DNA from: Hymenopus coronatus
Lineage: Eukaryota; Arthropoda; Insecta; Mantodea; Hymenopodidae
DNA: 64,000 nt
Reading direction: 5' to 3'
Assembly: GCA_030762935.1 (NCBI GenBank)
Contig: CM060893.1
Coordinates: 7,484,001-7,548,000 of the forward strand
Part shown: positions 21,732 to 33,756 of the stretch, piece after piece
Layout of the letters: each line of letters starts with the position of its first letter
Numbering within the stretch: the first letter of the stretch is position 1
Translations under genes and position numbers: made by a program
Notes under the pieces: model-generated
Databases searched by the model: none
Told to the model about the DNA's origin: nothing
The model's input: only the letters and a program-made list of their open reading frames with translations

Positions 21732-21931
21732 CATATTACCTTACATACTGCGGGTTTTCCAAATTTCATAGATTCCTCACCTTAGAAAATTATTTTTAAT
21801 ATTTAATAAATCACCTCTTTTGGTAACGTTTATCCAAGCTAGTCCCAACTAAACGTAGTAGGGGGGAGGGCCTTAAATCTGCATATTTACGTATCATAAT
21901 CAGTTCAAAATATGTAACTGTTTTAGTTTTT
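21732..21931. other. Unrecognised stretch
   Basis: No gene or recognised repeat. It contains a G-rich patch at about 21861-21869. Confidence 0.4.
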
Positions 21932-22658
21932 ACTTTCTCTACACGTAGTATGTACTTACTGTGTAGAGAAGGTATTGGAGTCCACCCAAAAATTCCATAC
22001 CGAGATTTTACCGGAAATATATGTTTCAGATCCCCCTGAATCCAGAAAAAGCACTTTTGGAAAAAGGACCGTTAAATACAAAACTTGGTACTTAAATTTG
22101 GTATCTTCCAAGGATGCGACACGAAGATTTTGAAGAAAATCCCCCACCCCCAAGTACCCTTTACATAGAAGTTTTTTCGAAACCTTTTGATGTTCTCAAA
22201 AATTGCTCTAACGATTTTGATTAAGGATATTTACCTGACAAATGTATATCTTGAATTTTCTGGGAATGCTCCTGACCTCATTCTGGATGAATTTTACGCA
22301 ATTTTACCGTAAGAGATACACCAAACTTATCACCACGTTAAAACACGCTGTTTATGTTATAACATTACTTTCGTCGAGTTCATCGTTTTTTTAAGATATC
22401 CCTTGTTTTTGGTTTCAGCTATGAAAAACATAATTTTCTCATTTGTCCATACAAACAAACTTAAGTCACATAGCAACCAGCTTTTGACTATCACTTTAAC
22501 CTATGATACTCCTTTATTTCACTTCTACTTACAAGGAAGCAAGTAATAAGACTATTTCTGCTAATTTTTACTTGATTAGCATGAAGTAAATAGAAGCATA
22601 AGCTTTTTAACAGTGTTGCAGAAATGTAGAGAAAGTGATGTGAATGTAACACATCAGA
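21932..22658 (-). mobile_element. HLE copy, complete ends, GT tract deleted
   Basis: Left hairpin GTAGTATGTACTTACTGTGTAG, right end ..CACATCAGA. The region that normally holds the GT tract and TCAAAAACGAAAAG is missing. The T run after its right end leads directly into the next minus-strand copy. Confidence 0.88.
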
Positions 22659-22664
22659 TTTTTT

Positions 22665-23087
22665 ACTTTTCTAGCACGTTATGAACAATGTACGTACGTA
22701 AAGAAAGCATTGCATTACACTCAAAATCTCGATACCGAGATTTCACTGGAAATATTTTTCAGAATCCCTGAATCCAAAAAGCTATTTTTAGACAATGTGA
22801 AATGTAACTCAAAAACGAAAAGTCCGTTAAATACCAAACTTAGTATTTAAGTAGAGTATCTTCCAGGCATGCGACGCAAAGATTTTAAGGAAAATCCTGC
22901 CAATTCAATACACATTACGTTGATACATTTCGAATTTTTTTTTAAAAATTGCTTAAACGATTTTGATTAAAATACCATAGGTTTAAAAGTTTGTTTATGC
23001 CAATTGAAATAATATCCTGAATGTTCTGGGAATAGTTTCTGAAGACCAGATCTTTATGGATGATTGTTGTAAACCATAAGAGACAAA
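22665..23087 (-). mobile_element. HLE copy, 5' half missing
   Basis: Degenerate hairpin (CTAGCACGTTATGAACAATGTACG), no GT tract. Body to ACCATAAGAGACAAAAG, where a plus-strand copy starts in the A run. Confidence 0.82.
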
Positions 23088-23091
23088 AGAA

Positions 23092-23543
23092 TCTGATGTG
23101 TTCCATTCACATGATCCTCTTTACATAGCTGTAACAAATTATTGTTGAGTATTTTAACCCTGAAATAATAAGGAATATTTCCAGAATGGTCAATTCCACG
23201 AAAAAAACGTATATGGCATAAATTATGTGTTTTAATGAGATCTCTTACGGTTTAGCCGTTCTGCAAAATTCTGCAAAAGTCATTCAGATGAAAGAGACCT
23301 TCAAAGCCTATTCCCAGAAAATTCTCAGTATATATTTTATTTATGACGTAAATATCTTTCATATACGATATTCTAGTCATACTCGCAAGATGCATTTTTT
23401 GAAAACCTCAACATTTTGGGAAAATGTTCAATGTAAATGGTAATTTGGGGCGGGGGGATTCTTTTTTGATAACTTTTGCGTCGCATCCTTGGAAAATATC
23501 AAACTAAATACCATATTTGGTATTTAACCAACATTTCGTTTTT
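23092..23543 (+). mobile_element. HLE host copy, left part
   Basis: 5' end TCTGATGTGTTCCATTCACA and body to CAACATTTCGTTTTT. A minus-strand HLE is inserted in this T run; the host resumes at about 24406 with TTTGAGTTATGC. Confidence 0.85.
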
Positions 23544-24405
23544 ACTTTCTGTAGCCCCGTATGTACAATGTACATAGGGATAGAGAAGTATTGTATTCCA
23601 CTCAAAAATTCGATGTCGAGATTTAACAGGAAATATATGTTTTAGGGTCCCCTTATCCAAAAAAAGCATTTTCACAAAAAGGTCCGTGTCCGTGTGTCTG
23701 TGAACACGATAACTGAAAAACGAAAACTCGGTAAAGCACCACACTTGATATTTAAGTTTAGTATCTTCCAGGGATGCGACACGAAGATTTTGAGAAAAAT
23801 CCCCCCACCCCAAACTACCCTTTACATGGAAGTTTTTTCGAAAATTTTGATTTTCTTAAAAATGGCATTAACGATTTTTATTAAAATATCGAATATTAAA
23901 GATATTTAGCTGACAAATAACATGTATATCTTGAATTTTCTGGGAATAGCTTCTAAAGACCTGTTTATTCTGGATGAATTTTGCTTAATTTGGCATAACT
24001 AGTAAACCGTAAGAGATAGACAGAAACATACTGTACAAAAAATGTAGGTCTTGTTAATATACATTTTTCTCGTGAAGCTTACAGTTTTCTAGTTATTCAG
24101 TGTTATTGGTTTCAGTTGTGAATTACTTAAACTTTTCTCAGACGGGAGTGTGCGGTTTTCTTTTGTTCTTCCTGGCCAAGAAAAGAAGGGCTTTGTAATG
24201 ACAATCGCATAACGACAGCTTTTAAAACATTTGACTATTGGTTTAGCATAGTGTATTCCCTTATTTTTGCTACTTATAAGGAACTAAATAATAAGAACAT
24301 TGTGCTAATGAGTACCTCGATTAGCAAGCTGCATTAAGAAGAATAATCTTATGTAAGAAGCTTGTAGAACAGCTAGAGAAAGTCATGTGAGTGTAACACA
24401 ACAGA
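23544..24405 (-). mobile_element. HLE copy, B subfamily, nested in another HLE
   Basis: B-type hairpin (GTAGCCCCGTATGTACA..) on the left and B-type 5' end (AACAGCTAGAGAAAGTCATG) on the right. The flanks join to give an uninterrupted host sequence CGTTTTTGAGTTATGC, so the insertion point is exact to within the T run. Confidence 0.92.
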
Positions 24406-24573
24406 TCTTTGAGTTATGCTGTCCACAGACAGACACACAATGGACCTTTTTTAAAAATGCTCTTTTTGGTCCCTCAAAATATATATTTACGGTAAAATTC
24501 AGGAATTGAGTTTTTGGGTGTAATGCAATATCTTTTCTATGCACTATGTACCTATATGCGGATGAGAGCAACT
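24406..24573 (+). mobile_element. HLE host copy, right part
   Basis: Resumes with GAGTTATGCTGTCCACAGAC, CA tract, TGGACC, TGCTCTTTTTGG, and a decayed 3' hairpin at about 24535-24570. Confidence 0.82.
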
Positions 24574-24605
24574 AAAAAAGTGGATCCCTAAAAGAAAACA
24601 TTTTT

Positions 24606-24739
24606 ACTGCCTCTATCACGTATGTATATAGCAGCTAGAGGAGGTTTGTATTCTACCCTAAAAATTCGATGTCGAGATTGCTCTGGAACTGTATGTTTTG
24701 AGACTCCTATGAACCAAAAAAAGCATTTTTAGGAAAAGG

Positions 24740-24795
<56 letters not shown>

Positions 24796-25128
24796 TGTCT
24801 GTCTGTCTGTCTGTCTGTCATGTAGACAGCATAGCTCGAAAACAAAAATTACCTTTAAAAACAAAACTTAAGAGTTTATGTAATTATTGTATCCTCCAAG
24901 GTTGCAACACGAAAATCTTGAAAATCCCCCCCTCCTCAAATTACCTTTTACCTGGAAAAATCTTTGAAAACTCGAAAATGATTGACTATGTTTACAGTAC
25001 CTCATATCGAAGATATTAACAGCAAAAACAAAATGTATATCCTGAATTATCTGGTCATAACCCCTTAAGACATTTTGATCCTTATGAAATTTGCTGAATT
25101 TTGCATAACCGTAAGAGATGGACAAAAA
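24606..25128 (-). mobile_element. HLE copy, 5' half missing, long microsatellite
   Basis: Decayed hairpin with a GCAGCTAGAGGAGG arm, the longest GT/CTGT tract in the window, and body to GAGATGGACAAAAATTGAC. A plus-strand copy follows in an A run. Confidence 0.82.
24743..24819. repeat. (GT)n(CTGT)n compound microsatellite in HLE
   Basis: About 25 GT units followed by six or seven CTGT units on the plus strand. In element orientation this is (GACA)n(CA)n, at the usual internal HLE position. Confidence 0.95.
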
Positions 25129-25137
25129 TTGACAAAA

Positions 25138-25880
25138 TCTGATGTGTACCATTCACATGACTTTCTCTATATCCCTGCAACAAATTATTCTTAAAAAGCT
25201 TATACTTCTATTTACTTTATGCTAATCAGAAAAAAATTAGCAGAAATAGTCTTATTACTCGCTTCCTTGTAAGTAGAAGCGAAATAAGGGAGTACCATAG
25301 GTTAAAGTGATAGTCAAAAGCTGGTTGCTATGTCAATGAAGTTCCTTTGTTTATATGAATAGGAGTTGGCAAGTTCTTGTATGACAAAAGTATACGTTTT
25401 TCATAGCAGAAACCAAAAATAAGGAATGTCTCAAAAACGACGAACTCCACAAAAAATGTATATAAAATAATTTGTGTGTTTTAATGTGCTCTGCATTTGT
25501 TGTGAAGTAAGTTTTTGTCCATCTCTTACGGTTTAGCAGTCATTCAAAATTCAGTAAAATTCATCCAGAATAAACTACTCTTCAGAAGCTATTCCCAGAA
25601 AATTCAAGATATACATTTCATTTGTCAAGTAAATATCGTTAATATACGACATTTTAATCAAAATCGTTAGAGCCATTTTTGAGATAATCAAAATGTTCGA
25701 AAAATGTTGCATGTAAAGGGTAGTTGGGGTGGGGGATTTTTCTCAAAATCTTCGTGTCGCATCCCTGGAAGATACTAAACTTAAATACCAAGTTTGGTAT
25801 TTTACCGACTTTTCGTTTTTGAGTTATCGTGTTCACAGACACACGGACACATACGCGCGGACCTTTATGTGAAAATTCTT
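25138..25880 (+). mobile_element. HLE copy, 3' end missing
   Basis: Full 5' end TCTGATGTGTACC and body to ACCTTTATGTGAAAATTCT. The T run then passes into the hairpin of a minus-strand copy. Confidence 0.88.
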
Positions 25881-25884
25881 TTTT

Positions 25885-26019
25885 AATTTCTCCATACGCA
25901 CTATGTACATGGTGTATAGAGAAGGTATTGCACTCCACCAAAAAATTCGATACCGAGATTTCACCGGAAATATATATTTTAGGGTCCCCAATATCCAAAA
26001 AAAGCATTTTCACAAAAAG

Positions 26020-26060
<41 letters not shown>

Positions 26061-26695
26061 TGTGAGCACGATAACTTAAAAACGAAAAGTCGGTAAAATA
26101 CCAAACTTGGTATTTAAGTTTTAGTATCTTCCAGGGATGCGACACGAAGATTTTGAGAAAAATACCCCCACCCCCAACTAACCTTTACTGGAACTGTTTT
26201 CGAAAATTTTTATTTACTCAAAAATGGCTCTAACAATTTTGATTAAAGTTTCGTATATTAAACATATTTACCTCACAAATAAAATGTTTATCTTGAATTT
26301 TCTGGGAATAGCCTCTGAAGAGTAGTTTATTCTGGATGAATTTTACGAAATTTTGAATAACTGCTAAACCATAAGAAATGGACAAAAATTTACTCTACAA
26401 AAAATGTAGAGCACATTAAAACACACAATTTAGGTCATGTACATTTTTTCGTGGAGTTCGTCGTTTTTGTGACATTCCTTATTTTTGGTTTCTGCTATGA
26501 AAAACGTATACTTTTCTCATACAGGAACTTGTCAACTCCTATCCATATAGACAAAGGAACTTCATTGACATAGCAATCAGCCTTTGACTATCACTTTAAC
26601 CTACGGTTGTCCCTTATTTCGCTTCTACTTACAAGGAAGCGAGTAATTAGGCTATTTCTGCTATTTTTGTCTGATTAGCATAAAGTAAATAGAAG
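25885..26695 (-). mobile_element. HLE copy, last ~60 bp of the 5' end missing
   Basis: Hairpin CGCACTATGTACATGGTGTA, (GT)n tract at 26022-26059, full body, ending near AAGTAAATAGAAGCA. It is an inverted partner of 25138-25880. Confidence 0.88.
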
Positions 26696-27527
26696 CACAT
26701 CATTTATGTGTTTTACGTTTTGTTAGAACAGAAGTGACTGAAAATGTGTCATAGTAGAATTTTAATATGCAAAAACAAGATTTGCACATTACAGCGATCT
26801 AATTTTCAGACAGATACGAACGATAACCTGGAATTAGGTTATCTACCAGTACGATACTTCCAGGAACCTGATAGAACATCGTCCAGAATGAAAGGTTTCA
26901 GTTAATTGGCTTACTCTGACCTGGAAACGCCCACCTTTTGTTTTCGTCAGCAAATTATTTCCCAAGAGAGGTAAGCTATCTGCACATCGTTCGTAGGCGG
27001 TACACAGCCTGCATTTATCTCCCTACGAACTGTTTACATACACGCGAAAATCGGAAAAGGCGTTTTCCATTCCACAAGAGAGTATAATCCCTGTCGGGGA
27101 AAGAACTCGGACCGGTTGCTTGTCGCTTTGAATATGTTATGGTGCGGTAATACCCTGACCTCTATCGGTGAGAGCTAAAAGTCTATGCACAGAAGATAAG
27201 AAGTCATTGTATGCCATCTCCCGGGTATTAAGCTAAACATAAGGGCCGGCCTCGTAAATCCGGTCGTTCCCGCTGGCTCAGCAAGTAAAATTATGCAGCT
27301 AGTTCTCAGTTTTTCCGTTAGTGTTCTGATTATGTGTTTTTCTTTTCTTTTTTTTCTTCTTTTTTTTTTTTTCAACGGCATAAATGGAAAGGAACACCGT
27401 CAGAGGCGGTGTTTTTTCGTTTATTTCTTTTTTTAACAAATAAAAATTTTCAAAATTATTTCCATTTAAACATTAGTTTAAAAAATCTTAGACTTTCAAA
27501 CTTTTTATTTCTTTATTATAATTTTTT
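26696..27527. other. Unrecognised stretch
   Basis: Free of HLE. It contains moderate-GC DNA at about 26860-27300 and T-rich DNA after 27340. Open frames here are short or low-complexity. It may be original host intergenic or intronic DNA. Confidence 0.45.
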
Positions 27528-28376
27528 ACTTTCTCTATAGTACTATGTACATGGTGTTTAGAGCAGGTATTGCACTCCACCCAAAAATTCGATACCGAGA
27601 TTTAAGCGGAAATATGTGTTTTAGGGTACCCATTATCCAAAAAAAGCATTTTCGGAAATAGTTCCGTGTTTGAGTGTGTGTGTGTGTGTGTTTGAGTGTG
27701 TGTGTGTTTGTCAGGGAACAGATAACTCAAAAACGAAAAGTCGGTAAAATACCAAACTTGGTATTTAAGTTTAGTAGCTACCAGGGACGCGACACGAAGA
27801 TTTTAAGACAAATCCCTCCAAACCTAACTAGCTCAAAAATGGCCCTAACGATTTTTATTAAAACTTCGTATATTAAAGACATTTACCTGACAAATAAAAT
27901 GTGTATTTTGAATTTTCTGTGAATAACCTCTGAAGACTACTTTATTCTCGATGAATTTTACGGAATTTTGCATAACTGCTAAACCATAAGAGATGGACAA
28001 AAATTTACCATACAACAAATGTAGAGCACATTAAAACACACAATTTATGTTATATACATTTTTTCGTGGAATTAGTCGTTTGTAAGGTATTCCTTGTTTC
28101 TGGGTTTAGCCTTTAAAAACTTACACTTTTCTTATGAGGAACTTGTCAGCTCCTGTCCACACAAACAAAGAAACTTCAGTCACATAGCAACCTGCTTTTG
28201 ACTATCACTTTAACCTATGTTACTCCCTTATTTCGCTTCTACTTACAAGGAAGCAAGTAATAAGACTATATCTGTTAATTTTATCTCGAACAGCACGAAG
28301 TAAATGGAAGCATGAGCTTTTGAATAATTTTTTTTTCAGAGATGTAGAGAATGTCATGTGAATGTAACACTTCAGA
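27528..28376 (-). mobile_element. HLE copy, complete
   Basis: Hairpin ATAGTACTATGTACATGGTG, GT-rich tract at about 27675-27710, body, and 5' end ..CACTTCAGA. 849 bp long. Confidence 0.9.
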
Positions 28377-29537
28377 TTTTTATTGTATAGTAAATACAAG
28401 CTGTCAATATGTTTAAATCAAAACCATTAGGTTAGTTTAGAGAGATCAGACAAAAACGAAAATATTTCCACGTTTTCTTTTGGGAGGGGAAAGGAGAGAG
28501 GAAGATCCAGTAGAAAAGGCGGGACCAAGGGAGAGTTATTTGTATTATTTTCTATGTTTATTTCACGTCATTTTATTCTATGCACAGCGCCATTGTGGTC
28601 AGTCTTGGGGAATTGTGTTTCTTGTCGTCAGTTCGTGTTAACCGCTATCTACTGTTCCATTTGGAAAATGCAGCAAAACTAACAAGAGTGTGAAGTGAAC
28701 TGGAGCCCAAATTCTTTCTTTCTCTGCTACTTGCTTATAGCAAATACAAATCGAGTTTATTGTTTCTCACGCAAACATTTGATACGGAGGTTTCATTGGA
28801 AATGCACGTTTTAGACGGGAAAGAAAATATGGGCCACTAGCAAAAGTCAAAAACGAAAATCTGGATTAAATATAGAACTTGGAAGTTTATGACACTAATT
28901 TGTGAAAATCTATAAATAAATGAAGGACTGAAATAGAGATGCCCTCTATCGTCAACATTATGTAATAGGACATATTCATGACACTCTAAACGCAAAATCT
29001 TCAATTATTGAGCAATTTTTATCATATTTTATTGATTCTTAAGGGGACTAATTGTAAGTGTTCTCTGGAAAAAATGTAAAATAAATAAATATTCCAAATT
29101 TGAAGTTTTAAAATTATATCTATAGTTCTAACAGACCGAAATCTTCATAAATTCTATTTTGATCAAGAAATTCAATTCTTTATCAGCACTTTTCACATCT
29201 TGAAGTTTATATCTTAATTCTCCCAGGATTTGGAATAATTTTTCATGTAATTTCTAAATTAATGAATTTTTGTACATTCATTTGATTTAGTTAGAGGCAT
29301 TCTTAAATATGAGCAGAATTCTCTCAATCTTAGAACGTTATGAAATGCACATTTGGAAGCTTATTTTTTTTTAACTTTCAGGGTGGTTTTTATCATTATA
29401 TTTCTATTCATTGTACAAATTTTTATGTTTTGCTATTTTCCATTTTTTTTATTTATTTGCTTCAGAACATAGAGGATTTAATTTACTTTAACTAAACATA
29501 TCAAATTTAAAATTCTATGTGAATGTTCATAATCTTT
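28377..29537. other. Largely unrecognised AT-rich stretch
   Basis: A very decayed HLE 3' piece may sit at about 28770-28890 (TTTGATACGGAGGTTTCATTG, TCAAAAACGAAAATC). The rest shows no gene and no recognisable repeat. Confidence 0.4.
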
Positions 29538-30325
29538 ACTTTCACTACACGTACTATGTATATAGTGAATAGAGAAGGTATTGTATTCCATATAAATATT
29601 CGATACCAAGATTTCACCGGAAATACATGTTTTGGTTCCTACTGAATCCAAAAAAAAATCAATAACAGAAAAAGATCCGGTTGTGTATGTGTGTGCGAGT
29701 CTTTGGACAGTATAGCACAAAACCGAAAACACCGATAAATACCAAACTTGGTATTTAAGTTTGGTATCTTCCAAGGATACGACACGAAGATTTTCAAGAA
29801 AGTCCTCCCACCCCCAACTACCCTTTACATGAAGAAAATCGAAAATTTTTATTTTCTCAAAAATATTTCTAACGATTTGTATTAAAATCTCCTATATTTA
29901 AGATATTTACATGCCAAATAAAATGCATATCTTGAATTTTCTGGGAATAACCTCTAAAGACCTCTTTATTCTGGATGGTTTTTATTGAATTATCCATACC
30001 TGGTAAGCCGTAAGAGATAGACAAAAACTTGCTCCCGAAAAAATATAGATCACGATGAAACACACAATTTATGTCATATAGATCTTTTTCGTGTAGTTGA
30101 TCGTTTTTGAGATATTCTTGTCACTGGTTTCAGTTTTAAAACACTTACACTTATTTCATACAGGAATTTGTCAACTCGTGTCCATAGAAACAAAAGAACT
30201 TCAGTCACACAGCAACCAGCTTTTGACTATCACTTTAACCTATGATACTCCCATATTTCGCTTCTACTTACAAGGAAGCAAAGTAATAAGACTATCTCTG
30301 CTATTTTTTTCTTGATTAGCATGAT
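29538..30325 (-). mobile_element. HLE copy, extreme 5' end missing
   Basis: Hairpin CGTACTATGTATATAGTGAA, body with weak GT tract, to TTGATTAGCATGATAG. The final ~80 bp of the 5' end is absent. Confidence 0.85.
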
Positions 30326-32554
30326 AGATAGCTTCTGAAATTCAGTAAATTCAGTGTACAAATGAAGCTCTGGAAAATTTCGATTCCGAGGTAGAATTTT
30401 TCGTACTTTCAATAAATGGAGTGTAAGCTGCTTTACATAATTTTTTTCAAACTCATATTTGTTGTAAATTTAAAATAAAATATTAATACAGAATTTATGA
30501 CTATTTTCTTACTTGTTGAGAAATCCTTGAATACCATACTTTTAGATTGTTGTAATACTTTTTGGCAGATTTGATTGATGTACTGTAAATAATATATCAA
30601 AATAGGCGTAAAAACCCTGGGTTTCTTGGCCCTTCAACTAAAGAAACGCCTGGGCTTCAATGTGCCTGCAGATTTCCATCGACGCCCCTGACAGATCTGC
30701 AACTTCTCTGCTTTACGTATAAAGCGGGGTTATCTGTGGTTTTAAAGGGGATATCTGTCGATCGATATCACACTTAGGGCCGGTTGTACGAACTCGGAAT
30801 AAATCCTGGAATAGTTATTCTTGGAGTACACTATTCATGGTATAAATGTGGTGACGAGCTGTACGATGTAATTTTATTCCTTAGATATCTATTCGACTGT
30901 TTGTAGATTTAAAACTAATGTGGCTATGCTGCGAGTCATTCGTGGCCAACTTGATACCTAATTACTGCTTTGTTTTGCCGAAAACTTCATTGCTTTCACA
31001 ATCAGCTGTTTCTAAACTATTTATTATTTCTTATTTTAACTACTTACGGTACTATGAAATCATTATGAATGTTCATAAGCGTGCTCGGATGTAGAAACAA
31101 CAACACACATGTATACTGTGACTTCTTGCGATAGGTTAGGAGTATGGGAATATAACCTTACCGTATGTGCAAAGTTGTATCTTGTGCTGATATATGACAT
31201 CTTTCCGTTTCGGTGATCAAAACGTACTTAGCCTCATTTTTGTATTTTATTTATTAAAATACTTAGTAAGTGAATTTTGAAAATTACATTTTAGTGTTGC
31301 CAATGCCACTATCAACTTAAGATATGTATAATTGAATCGTTGCACCAAGATAAATAGAAAACAATTTGCTATATAAGTATTATTAACCAACAGAAATATT
31401 AGTAGTACATTAAACCGTTCCCATTACAGTTCGCACTTTGCTGATGGTAATATTCAATACAACAGCTAGAAATTGTCAACCAACCAATAAAACCGAGAAC
31501 ATTATACTTTAGGGAAAGTATTCTCTATTCAATCAAAATTGTCTCTAATGTGTTAAACCTACAGCATATAATACGAAAAATTATGAATTTATTGTAAAAG
31601 AATATATTTAGATTTACAGCTCTGATGGCGTCTTTTAATCTAGGCATCTCCTCCCTACATCACAAAGCTTGTAGTGTTATAGTTTTTAAACTTGCACATA
31701 ACTTCCAAAATCTTATTATAGTACAGAATGTCGCTAACATTAATACTTGTTTTTATTAAAATTTGGACATCTATTACCAACACGTGCTTCACTTGGTCAT
31801 GGTATAGATGGAGAACAGCAGGGTACAGCAGGGTACAGCAGGGTACTCCATCTATACCATGACCAAGTGTTGGAAATAGATGTCCAGATTTTAATAAAAT
31901 TGACAGCTTCACTGTATGTAATGGCTTTTTTAACATTTTAAAATTAATACTTGTGGTTATCTTACGTTTTGAAGCATATTGCCCTAGAAGTAACCCATCC
32001 TTTGTATTTCGTCAATAAAACGTAACCTCACTCTTTACAACGCTATGCATTGTGCTGGTGAATTGCTGCACTACACTATTTTATATTTATCTTGGGTTGG
32101 ATTAAATTTAATTGTTTCCATAAAATAGAGGTATTTTGATGATAATATTGTAGGTAGATTTTACTTTTTTATAAATGAAACTTTATTTTAACTATCTTCT
32201 TGTCATATTTATCTTATAACCATCAAGTTGTCTGTATTACTTAATCTTTTACAAATAAATACATTACATACTAACAAATGACGCTCGCGGCAGTGACGTC
32301 AATAATTGTTCATACTAAATTATTGAAAATAGTACAACATAGAGACTTCAGAAAGTGATAAAGCTACACATTTAATGAGCTAAGAATTATCTCTCTGCGT
32401 CTTCGATTTATGAGAACCAAGAATTGATAGTTGCATCCATTAAATCAAAGAAGGAATCGCAAGGAGACTATCATAACCTCTTGAGGGAAATTAGAGATGG
32501 CGCGGCACGGCCCAATAGAAGAGCGTGCATGTACAGCATTATATACATTATATA
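30326..32554. other. HLE-free AT-rich block
   Basis: No gene recognised. It holds the palindrome at 31752-31898. A moderate-GC patch at about 30620-30790 is not recognisably coding. This is the longest stretch without HLE between 1 and 58 kb. Confidence 0.5.
31752..31898. repeat. Large imperfect palindrome with a tandem-repeat loop
   Basis: The left arm is 31752-31813 and the right arm 31846-31898. The inner 24 bp (31790-31813 and 31846-31869) are perfect complements: CACTTGGTCATGGTATAG.. on the left. The outer 29 bp pair with two mismatches, apart from nine extra bases in the left arm (31781-31789). The loop at 31814-31845 consists of three copies of ACAGCAGGGT. The 12-mer ATTAATACTTGT occurs on both sides (about 31739 and 31943). 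Confidence 0.9.
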
Positions 32555-33037
32555 TTATATATACTGTGTATTTTAACGAGTTCTAGCTAGTTTTTTGTCT
32601 ATCTCTTACGTTTTGCCAGTTATGCAAAATTCCGCAAAATTCATCCTGAATAGAGATGCCTTCAGAGGTTATTCCCAGAAAATTCAAGATATACATTTTA
32701 TTTGTTAGGTAAATATCTTTAATATACACTATTTTAATCAAAATCCTTAGTGCCATTTTTGGGAAAATCAAAATTTTCGAAAATAGTTCCAAGTAAAGGG
32801 TAGCAGGGAGTCGGGGGATTTTTCCCAAAATCGAGTCGCATCCCTTGAAGATACTAAACTTAAATACCAAGTTTGGTATTTAACGAGCTATGGCGTCCAC
32901 AGACACACACGCACACACGGACCTTTTTTTGGGATTTAGGGGGACCCAAAATATGTATTTCCGTAGAAATCTCGGTATTGAATTTTTGGATGGAATACAA
33001 TGCCTTCTGTATACACTATGCGCATATTACGTGTAGA
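32555..33037 (+). mobile_element. HLE copy, 5' half missing
   Basis: Starts near GTATTTTAACGAGTTCTAG, runs through the CA tract to the hairpin (ACACTATGCGCATATTACG). The terminal AGAGAAAGT is fused directly to an inverted 5' tip. Confidence 0.82.
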
Positions 33038-33066
33038 GAAAGTCATGTGAATGGAAGAGATGATAT
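33038..33066 (-). mobile_element. HLE 5' tip fused to a 3' end
   Basis: AGAGAAAGTCATGTGAATGG followed by AAGAGATGATATTTTT corresponds to the inverted first ~35 bp of HLE. It shares AGAGAAAGT with the preceding 3' hairpin arm. Confidence 0.7.
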
Positions 33067-33070
33067 TTTT

Positions 33071-33755
33071 ACTTTCTCTACACGTACTATGTACATAGTG
33101 TATATAGAAGATATTGTATTGCACCCAAAAATACGATACCGAGATTTCACTGCAAATACATGTTTTAGGCTAGCCTGTATTAAAAAAAAAAAAGCAGTTT
33201 CACAAAAGGGTTCGCGCGTGTGTGTGTGTAAACATGATAACTCAAAAACGAAAAGTCGGTAAATTTAGCATCTTCCAGGGATGTGACACGAAGATTTTGA
33301 GAAAAATCCCCCCATCCCAACTACCCTTTACATGGAACTTTTTTTCGAAAAGTTTTATTTTTTTAAAAATAGCTCTAACGATTTGGATTAAAATAGCGTA
33401 TATTAAAGATATTTACCTGACAAATAAAATGTATATCTTGAATTTTCTGGGAATAGCCTCTGAAGACTACTTTATTCTGGGTCAATTTTAAGGAATTTTG
33501 CATAACTGCTAAACCGTAAGAGATGGACAAAAAATTACACCACAAAAAATGTAGAGCACATTAAAACACACAATTTATGTCATGTATCTTTTTTTCGTGG
33601 AATTGATGGGTTTTGACATATTCTTTGTTTTTGGTTTCAGCTTTGAAAAACCTACTCTTCTCCTACAGGAATTTGTCAGTTCTTGTCCATATGTCCAATT
33701 CAGTGACGTAGCAACCAGCTTTCGAATACCACTTTAACCTATGGTACTCCTTTAT
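33071..33755 (-). mobile_element. HLE copy, tandem sister 1, 5' end missing
   Basis: Hairpin CGTACTATGTACATAGTGTA. Carries the variants GGCTAGCCTGTAT and AGCAGTTTCACAAAA, plus a ~22-bp deletion after GTCGGTAA, all shared with the next copy. Ends at ATGGTACTCCTTTAT. Confidence 0.88.
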
Positions 33756-33756
33756 T

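Noticed and set aside
24658..24864. Open frames with long TH or CV repeats
   Set aside because: Translations of (CA)n/(GT)n microsatellites inside HLE.
27320..27380. Poly-pyrimidine tract as a splice or terminator signal
   Set aside because: It is a simple T/C-rich run in unrecognised DNA with no adjacent exon that can be supported.
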